Shown piece by piece: positions 6,954-12,102 of a stretch of DNA of 12,102 nt. Source of the stretch: Crenothrix polyspora (GTDB taxonomy: Bacteria; Pseudomonadota; Gammaproteobacteria; Methylococcales; Methylomonadaceae). The position numbers and the translations under genes were made by a program. The first letter of the stretch is position 1; each line of letters opens with the position of its first letter. The notes beneath the pieces were generated by a model. It ran no database searches and had not been told where the DNA came from. It was given only the letters and a program-made list of their open reading frames with translations. Location of the stretch: assembly GCA_945903675.1 (NCBI GenBank), contig CAMDOP010000077.1, positions 1-12,102 of the forward strand, written 5' to 3'.

Positions 6954-8588
6954 TTAAGTAATAATATTCGGCTCTGTTCTGCCTGTTCTTTTTTTAACTT
7001 CGCATAATTGTTCTGCAAGAATAATTAAATCATTTAAGACAAATTGAGCTTCTTGATTATGCAGAGCACTATCCGCCTCAAACCTTTCCAAATAAATTCT
7101 TAGAGTTGCACCTACTGTGCCCGTCCCAGATAATCGAAAAACTATACGCGAGCCATTTTCAAAACCAATACGTATACCTTGATTTTTACTAACGCTACCA
7201 TCTATAGAATCTTCATAACTAAACTCATCTGCAAACTTTACAATATAATCACCAAAACACTGCTTTGGCAGCATAGATAATTGATTACGTAAATGTTCAA
7301 CAATACCATTAGCAATAGACGTTTCTATAGATTCATAATCATGGCGACAATAAATATCTCGTCCAAATTTTTGCCAATGCTCATTAACAATATCAACAAC
7401 AGACTGGCGCTTTACAGCAATTAAATTTAACCAAAACAATACTGCCCATAACCCATCTTTTTCACGAACATGATCAGAGCCCGTGCCAAAACTTTCTTCA
7501 CCACACAGTGTTATTTTTCCTGCATCTAACAAATTACCAAAAAACTTCCAGCCAGTAGGCGTTTCATAACAAGGTATATTGTAATAGGCAGCTACTCGAT
7601 CAACTGCCTGACTAGTTGGCATAGAGCGAGCAACCCCATCTAATCCTTTAGCATAAGCCGGAATTAAATGTGCATTTGCCGCCATAATAGCCAAGCTATC
7701 ACTAGGTGTTACAAAAATTTGACTGCCCGTAATCATGTTGCGGTCGCCATCACCATCTGATGCAGCACCTAAAGTAGGTGCATCAGCACTAAACATGCGC
7801 TCAGCAAGTTCGTGTGCATGTGCTAAATTTGGATCAGGGTGGTGCCCACCAAAATCTTCCAATGGCTCAGCATTAATAAGAGAATCTGATGATGCACCTA
7901 ATATATCTACTAATATTCTTTTTGCGTAAGGCCCAGTTATAGCACTCATAGCGTCAAACAATAATGTGATATAGCCAGAACTAATGCTTTGTTTAAGTAA
8001 ATTAAAATCAAAAATAGTCTGCATCAGTTCGGCATAATCAGATACCGAATCAATAATTGTAATTTTAAGACCCTCTATTTGCTGTGTACCTATAGAATCA
8101 AGATCGATCTCGTCAATAATAGCTACTTTATAACTATCGATAACTAAACTGCGTTGATAAAAAGCATCTGTATATTTCTCTGAGGCAGGACCACCATTGC
8201 CTACATTATATTTTATGCCAAAATCTTCCTCTGGGCCGCCAGGATTATGACTAGCTGAAAGTATTAAGCCACCAAATGCTTGATATTTTCTAATGATATG
8301 CGAAGCAGCAGGAGTTGACAGAAGACCACCTTGACCAATAATAAGCTCGCCAAAACCATTTGCTGCTGCGATTTTAATAATGGTCTGTACCGCTAATCTG
8401 TTAAAATAACGGCCATCGCCTCCCAATACTAAAGATTTTCCTGTAAAATCTTCTAAAGAGTCAAAAATTGATTGGACAAAATTCTCGAGATAGCCTGGCT
8501 GCTGAAATATTTTAACTTTTTTCCTTAGGCCAGACGTTCCTGGATTCTGATCATCATACGGATGAGTAGTAATAGTTTCTATTTGCAT
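6954..8588 (-). CDS. pgm: Alpha-D-glucose phosphate-specific phosphoglucomutase
   Basis: Interconverts glucose 1-phosphate and glucose 6-phosphate, linking glycolysis to glycogen, sucrose or surface sugar synthesis; cytoplasmic. At 544 residues it resembles the eukaryote-like PGM type (phosphohexomutase superfamily). The N-terminus has NPGTSGLRKKV. The phosphoserine loop SASHNPGG places Ser113 at the catalytic position. The metal loop DGDGDRN uses Asp278, Asp280 and Asp282. The sugar-binding loop is GEESFGTGSDHVREKDG (363-379), and the phosphate-binding loop is RLSGTGT (485-491). All four active-site loops are complete. The gene is alone on the minus strand, convergent with the ZIP gene and divergent from the L,D-transpeptidase gene. 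The ATG at 8588 has only a weak AGAG upstream. Confidence 0.95.
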   Translation of the reverse strand: MQIETITTHPYDDQNPGTSGLRKKVKIFQQPGYLENFVQSIFDSLEDFTGKSLVLGGDGRYFNRLAVQTIIKIAAANGFGELIIGQGGLLSTPAASHIIRKYQAFGGLILSASHNPGGPEEDFGIKYNVGNGGPASEKYTDAFYQRSLVIDSYKVAIIDEIDLDSIGTQQIEGLKITIIDSVSDYAELMQTIFDFNLLKQSISSGYITLLFDAMSAITGPYAKRILVDILGASSDSLINAEPLEDFGGHHPDPNLAHAHELAERMFSADAPTLGAASDGDGDRNMITGSQIFVTPSDSLAIMAANAHLIPAYAKGLDGVARSMPTSQAVDRVAAYYNIPCYETPTGWKFFGNLLDAGKITLCGEESFGTGSDHVREKDGLWAVLFWLNLIAVKRQSVVDIVNEHWQKFGRDIYCRHDYESIETSIANGIVEHLRNQLSMLPKQCFGDYIVKFADEFSYEDSIDGSVSKNQGIRIGFENGSRIVFRLSGTGTVGATLRIYLERFEADSALHNQEAQFVLNDLIILAEQLCEVKKRTGRTEPNIIT

Positions 8589-8657
8589 ATTTAAGCTCTA
8601 TTTCATCAATTAAAGTTGCTCATAAAATACACCAAAATCATTATCTATTGTAAAAAT

Positions 8658-9200
8658 ATGTTACGAATTTATCTATTATTGTATTGCTGCTTAATTTCTT
8701 TTTCAGTTCATGCCGAAAGCGATGTTTGGCTCTTAATTGACACTAGTGCTAGGAAGATTGAAATAAAAAAAGGCGAAAAAACTGTCGATGTATTAAATAA
8801 AATTGCAATAGGTCGAGGTGGCGCTGGTTTAAAAAATCATCGTGGTGATAACATAACACCTTTTGGAAGCTATAAAATTGGCTGGGTTGGTGAAAAAAGT
8901 ACTTTTAGACGTTTTTTTGGTCTGACCTACCCTTCTGCTGATGATGCAGAGCAAGCATTAAAAAAAGGAGTTATTGATCATATTACTTATGATAAGATTT
9001 TAATTGCACATCAACTTCATCAAACACCTCCACAAAACACACCATTAGGTGGTCAAATTGGCATACATGGTCTCGGCAATGCTGACGAAAGAATACACCA
9101 GGTTTTTGACTGGACGCATGGCTGCATAGCTTTAACCAATCCTCAAATTGATCAACTAAGTCAATGGGTGGATACAGGAACTGTAGTAAAAATAAAATAA
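8658..9200 (+). CDS. Exported L,D-transpeptidase (YkuD/ErfK family)
   Basis: Periplasmic cysteine transpeptidase acting on peptidoglycan stem peptides. Family members form 3-3 cross-links or, in the ErfK/YbiS/YcfS group, attach Lpp to the wall. I start it at the ATG at 8658 (180 residues), because this gives a clean signal peptide (LLLYCCLISFSVHA, cleavage after residue 19). An in-frame TTG at 8616 would add 14 residues before it. Neither start has a strong ribosome site. The YkuD domain covers about residues 23-180 with IGRGG, the TPFGSYKI segment, and the catalytic signature IGIHGLG...DWTHGCIALTN, where His137 and Cys156 are the expected catalytic pair. There is no LysM domain. The next gene, 83 bases downstream, encodes an Lpp-like lipoprotein, a plausible substrate. 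Cross-linking versus lipoprotein anchoring is undecided. Confidence 0.88.
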   Translation: MLRIYLLLYCCLISFSVHAESDVWLLIDTSARKIEIKKGEKTVDVLNKIAIGRGGAGLKNHRGDNITPFGSYKIGWVGEKSTFRRFFGLTYPSADDAEQALKKGVIDHITYDKILIAHQLHQTPPQNTPLGGQIGIHGLGNADERIHQVFDWTHGCIALTNPQIDQLSQWVDTGTVVKIK

Positions 9201-9243
9201 AGCTAGAGATAATACTTTTATAGTGTTATAATTTTTTCTAGCT
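9201..9243. repeat. Inverted repeat AGCTAGA...TCTAGCT spanning the ldt-lpp gap
   Basis: AGCTAGA at 9201-9207, right after the transpeptidase stop, is exactly complementary to TCTAGCT at 9237-9243. The arms enclose the first TATAAT box. Within it, TAATAC (9210-9215) can pair with GTGTTA (9223-9228). A T-run precedes rather than follows the right arm, so this is not a typical terminator; it could be an operator or a leaky terminator. Confidence 0.4.
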
Positions 9244-9258
9244 ATAATTTTTTGTAGT
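9224..9258 (+). promoter_or_regulatory. Promoter region of the Lpp-like gene, with tandemly repeated -10 box
   Basis: TGTTATAAT at 9224-9232 is an extended -10 (TG, one base, perfect TATAAT). A second perfect TATAAT lies at 9243-9248. The 16-base units TATAATTTTTTCTAGC (9227-9242) and TATAATTTTTTGTAGT (9243-9258) match at 14 of 16 positions. No good -35 is found for either, which suits an extended -10 promoter. Strong transcription is expected for an abundant lipoprotein. Confidence 0.5.
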
Positions 9259-9283
9259 AATAACTTTGACTAAGGAAAATAAT

Positions 9284-9562
9284 ATGAAAAAAGTAATTAA
9301 ATTATCAATGATCGCAATGGTTGCAACTTTAGTTGTTGGTTGTGCTTCTACTTCAGATATCGAAAACCTACAATCACAAATTGATGGTTTGAAAACTTCT
9401 GTAGCTTCTGCATCTTCTGATGCACAAAGTGCACATACTGCTGCTGATGATGCTGCTGCTAAAGCTGCTGCTGCTGAAGCTGCTGCTAATCGTGCTGCTC
9501 AATTTGCTCAAGATACTAACAGCAAATTGGACAACCTGTTCAAAAAATCAATGTTGAAATAA
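9284..9562 (+). CDS. Lpp/OprI-family alanine-zipper outer-membrane lipoprotein
   Basis: Small structural lipoprotein expected in the outer membrane, likely trimeric through a coiled coil, as Braun's lipoprotein and OprI are. I start it at the ATG at 9284 (92 residues): AAGGA (9272-9276) lies seven bases upstream, an excellent ribosome site. The lipobox is VVGC with Cys20. The mature part is one long heptad coiled coil, from SDIENLQSQIDGLKTS into an alanine-rich stretch (about residues 42-76) and then DTNSKLDNLFKKSMLK. It ends in lysine, as Lpp and OprI do; in Lpp that lysine is joined to peptidoglycan by L,D-transpeptidases. The mature length of 73 exceeds Lpp (58) and OprI (64). Most alanines of the coil use GCT, as in a highly expressed gene. 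A strong terminator follows. Confidence 0.88.
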   Translation: MKKVIKLSMIAMVATLVVGCASTSDIENLQSQIDGLKTSVASASSDAQSAHTAADDAAAKAAAAEAAANRAAQFAQDTNSKLDNLFKKSMLK

Positions 9563-9583
9563 TTCAACTTTGCTTTAGAGCAT

Positions 9584-9621
9584 AAAAAAGCCCGGCGGCT
9601 ATAAACCGCCGGGCTTTTTTT
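9584..9621. terminator. Strong bidirectional intrinsic terminator (lpp-like / rdgC)
   Basis: AAAAAAGCCCGGCGG (9584-9598) and CCGCCGGGCTTTTTT (9606-9620) form a perfect 15-bp stem with a 7-base loop. The GC-rich core is flanked by A-run and T-run, so it reads as a rho-independent terminator on both strands. It ends the Lpp-like gene on the plus strand and rdgC on the minus strand. The rdgC stop codon (9622-9620) overlaps the stem by one base. Confidence 0.95.
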
Positions 9622-10528
9622 ATGCCTTATTTTCTCCACCAAACAACGCTATGAGTCTAGGAAAAAAAGTCGCCAACTCAGCTGTCATAATAGAAAAATC
9701 CACATCAAACTGAGCCGCTTCATCATCTGTCTCAATATCAGCAACTTGATCTTGAATCAATTCTAAAAATCGCAAACGCTTTATCGACAAATTTTCATCG
9801 ATAATGAAAGAAATCCGCTCAGCCCAGTTAACCGCCAACTTAATAACTTCCTTACCAGTATCTAAATGATTGGTGATTTCAGGCAAAGCCAAATCATGAC
9901 GCTTACAACGAACGATGCCACCGGCTTCCTCCGGAGAACGTAACTCGCACTCATCTTCTATAGTGACATCGTCAGCTATCTTATTGTTAAGCAGCCATTG
10001 TGTCATGGTCGCTATGGGCTTTTCCACAGTACTTAATGGAATAGCAGGCAATGAACCTAATGATTTCCGCAACAAACTAACTAGATCTTCAGCACTTTTT
10101 GCAGAGGCCGCATTAACAATCAACCAGCCGTCCTGTGGATCAATATATGCGAATATTTTGCGTGAAAATGTAAATGCTCTAGGTAATAAATCAAAAACAA
10201 GCTCATCTTTAAGTTCAGCGCGCTCTTTCTTAGAAAGCTTTCTAGAGTGCAACTCTTCTTGCTCTGCTATCTTCTCTAGCAATAATTCATTTAAAACTGA
10301 CGCAGGCAACACCCTCTCTTCTTTTTTAACACATAGCATCATATAGCCATTAGTTTTATGAACTAATGCCTGAGAAGCTTTCCCCAAAGGTGGCGTCCAG
10401 CCAAAAGTAAATTCTTCATGAGAACCACAAGGACGAAAAGCTAAGGCTTCAAGCTTTTGATCCAATTCTTCTGATGTTAAAGTAAAAGCTTCGGTAAGGC
10501 GGAAAATACTAAGGTTTTTAAACCACAT
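9620..10528 (-). CDS. rdgC: Recombination-associated protein RdgC
   Basis: Nucleoid-associated protein that forms a ring around double-stranded DNA and restrains RecA filament formation; linked to replication fork rescue. I start it at the ATG at 10528 (302 residues; E. coli has 303), since the family begins MWFKNLxxxRL exactly as seen here. The frame stays open 20 codons upstream, but that extension is not family-like. An AGGA lies 12 bases before this ATG. Typical segments include FRPCGSHEEFTFGWTPPLG, the KKERAELKDE helix, RAFTFSRKIFAYIDPQDGWL, LRSPEEAGGIVRCKRHDL and an acidic C-terminal region. It is a single-gene unit, divergent from the DNA glycosylase gene, and shares a bidirectional terminator with the lipoprotein gene. 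Confidence 0.96.
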   Translation of the reverse strand: MWFKNLSIFRLTEAFTLTSEELDQKLEALAFRPCGSHEEFTFGWTPPLGKASQALVHKTNGYMMLCVKKEERVLPASVLNELLLEKIAEQEELHSRKLSKKERAELKDELVFDLLPRAFTFSRKIFAYIDPQDGWLIVNAASAKSAEDLVSLLRKSLGSLPAIPLSTVEKPIATMTQWLLNNKIADDVTIEDECELRSPEEAGGIVRCKRHDLALPEITNHLDTGKEVIKLAVNWAERISFIIDENLSIKRLRFLELIQDQVADIETDDEAAQFDVDFSIMTAELATFFPRLIALFGGENKA

Positions 10529-10696
10529 GGGTAATTGATATCCTATAAAATAATGATTAAAACGAATCAACACAAAAAACAGCCACACAGGAACAAAACA
10601 AACCAGTAGGCACTATCTATTCTTTAATAGAGTTCGACTGAACATTATCGCAAATTTAAAGACATAAAAATAAAGTAATTTATTATTAAACAGATT

Positions 10697-11215
10697 ATGA
10701 AACCTTTCTTAGTAGGATTTGAAGCAATTATTTCACCTAATGCCAACATATTGATATTAGGATCGATGCCCAGCGTCGCCTCTATTAATCTCCAGCAATA
10801 TTATGGACACTCAAGAAATACTTTCTGGCCTATCATGAATGCTTTATTAAATGGCAATCCAGACCAAAGCTACTTGAGTCGAAAGAACTGCTTAATGAGT
10901 AATAACATTGCTGTATGGGATGTATTAAAATACTGCCATCGCACAGGAAGTTTAGATGCGAATATAAATATTACTACCGCTAAGATTAATGACTTTAATC
11001 ACTTATTTCATAGCCACCCAAATATTAAGCAGGTATTTTTCAATGGCAAGCTTGCTGAAAAACTCTATAAACAACACGTACTACCAAGTTTAGATCACCA
11101 GTACACTTACCTTACGTATTGCTATTTACCATCAACCAGTCCAGCTCATGCTGCATTAAAATTAGAACAAAAGATAGAAGCATGGAAAGCGATCAAACAG
11201 TCTATGGTAAAATAG
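10697..11215 (+). CDS. Hypoxanthine-DNA glycosylase (uracil-DNA glycosylase superfamily, family 6 type)
   Basis: Predicted base-excision repair enzyme that removes hypoxanthine arising from adenine deamination in DNA. The 172 residues form a single UDG-fold domain. Motif 1 is ILILGSMPSVAS at 18-29, followed by YYGHSRNTFWPIM, where Asn41 sits at the position of the catalytic Asn of family 6 enzymes. The central segment NNIAVWDVLKYCHRTGSLDANI is family-like. The C-terminal motif LPSTSPAHA provides the DNA-intercalation loop region. Family 4/5 enzymes would carry four cysteines for an Fe-S cluster, which are not arranged here, and MUG-type enzymes have a different motif 1 (NPG). Substrate preference is inferred from family. 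The start at 10697 has no clear ribosome site. darP follows after 33 bases. Confidence 0.85.
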   Translation: MKPFLVGFEAIISPNANILILGSMPSVASINLQQYYGHSRNTFWPIMNALLNGNPDQSYLSRKNCLMSNNIAVWDVLKYCHRTGSLDANINITTAKINDFNHLFHSHPNIKQVFFNGKLAEKLYKQHVLPSLDHQYTYLTYCYLPSTSPAHAALKLEQKIEAWKAIKQSMVK

Positions 11216-11248
11216 TATTATTTCTGCGTGTAATGGTTAGATATTAAG

Positions 11249-11929
<681 letters not shown>

Positions 11930-11987
11930 AGCGACGTTGAAGTACTAAACAACAAAATCAATTTTTTAATTTGATGCCCCACTTAGC

Positions 11988-12048
11988 TCGTAGGGTGTGA
12001 GCGCAGGTTATTAGGCAGACTGATGTTGCAAACGATTAAAACCTACGA
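11988..12048. repeat. Possible MITE- or REP-like element with short terminal inverted repeats
   Basis: TCGTAGG (11988-11994) is the exact reverse complement of CCTACGA (12042-12048). Allowing one mismatch, the arms extend to nine bases (TCGTAGGGT against AACCTACGA). The 61-bp span is non-coding. The left end, GTAGGGTGTGAGCGCAGG, resembles dispersed GTAGGGTG-type intergenic repeats that I recall from several gammaproteobacterial genomes. Only one copy is present in this window, so repeat status is unproven. Confidence 0.35.
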
Positions 12049-12077
12049 TTCAAAATTCCAACATTAAATCCAGCAAG

Positions 12078-12102
12078 TAGCCATGCATAGAATTAATGGC
12101 TA
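12078..12102. repeat. Perfect 7-bp inverted repeat at the right edge
   Basis: TAGCCAT (12078-12084) and ATGGCTA (12096-12102) are exact reverse complements around an 11-base loop, and the pairing may continue beyond the window. It could be the darP terminator stem, since no other terminator is seen between 11930 and 12077, or the end of a larger repeat. What follows on the right is not visible. Confidence 0.4.

Noticed and set aside
9455..9510. GCT-rich stretch in the lipoprotein gene considered as a microsatellite
   Set aside because: The GCT runs are interrupted by other codons that keep the heptad pattern; they reflect an alanine coiled coil with optimal codons rather than a slipping repeat.
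9915..10346. 143-codon plus-strand frame opposite rdgC
   Set aside because: RdgC is full length and well matched here. The opposite frame is Ser-rich and lacks any start signal or recognisable domain.
10617..10630. CTATT-CTTT-AATAG small hairpin in the rdgC / glycosylase gap
   Set aside because: A five-base AT-rich stem is expected by chance, and nothing around it marks a terminator or operator.

Overview
The window looks like a stretch of core chromosome from an AT-rich gammaproteobacterium. The best clue is the divergent arrangement of bamD against rluD-pgeF, the same as the E. coli yfiO / rluD-yfiH neighbourhood. The sdhCDAB order, RdgC, DarP (YjgA) and an Lpp/OprI-type alanine-zipper lipoprotein agree with this. 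The low GC content together with a eukaryote-like 544-residue phosphoglucomutase would suit a Methylococcales relative, but that lineage guess is inference and was not tested. No tRNA, rRNA, CRISPR array, intact insertion sequence or prophage gene was seen.

Layout from left to right. 1-2570, minus strand: succinate dehydrogenase operon sdhC-sdhD-sdhA, with the first codons of sdhB at the edge. 2571-2802: sdh leader/promoter region with a strong inverted repeat. 2803-3276, minus: exported PepSY-like protein with a Fur-box-like site over its -10. 3416-4264, minus: outer-membrane assembly lipoprotein bamD. 4380-6898, plus: rluD, pgeF and a ZIP metal transporter, packed tightly (14-nt overlap, then 4-nt gap) and closed by a hairpin. 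6954-8588, minus: alpha-phosphoglucomutase. 8658-9562, plus: an L,D-transpeptidase followed by an Lpp-type lipoprotein and a strong bidirectional terminator. 9620-10528, minus: rdgC. 10697-11929, plus: a family-6-type (hypoxanthine) DNA glycosylase and darP, whose protein ends in 17 aspartates. 11930-12102: no gene; two small inverted repeats.

Functional themes. The left end is respiration (complex II). Several genes belong to the cell envelope: BamD for outer-membrane protein assembly, PgeF for peptidoglycan precursor fidelity, the L,D-transpeptidase and the Lpp-like lipoprotein. RluD and DarP both act on the large ribosomal subunit. RdgC and the glycosylase act on DNA.

Most of the window is ordinary housekeeping, and I do not see a clear undescribed system. 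The observations most worth a second look are the transpeptidase placed directly upstream of its plausible lipoprotein substrate (which ends in lysine), the tandemly duplicated -10 region in front of that lipoprotein gene, the (GAT)14 microsatellite encoding the acidic tail of DarP, the Fur-like operator of the PepSY-like gene, and the small repeats at the right edge.
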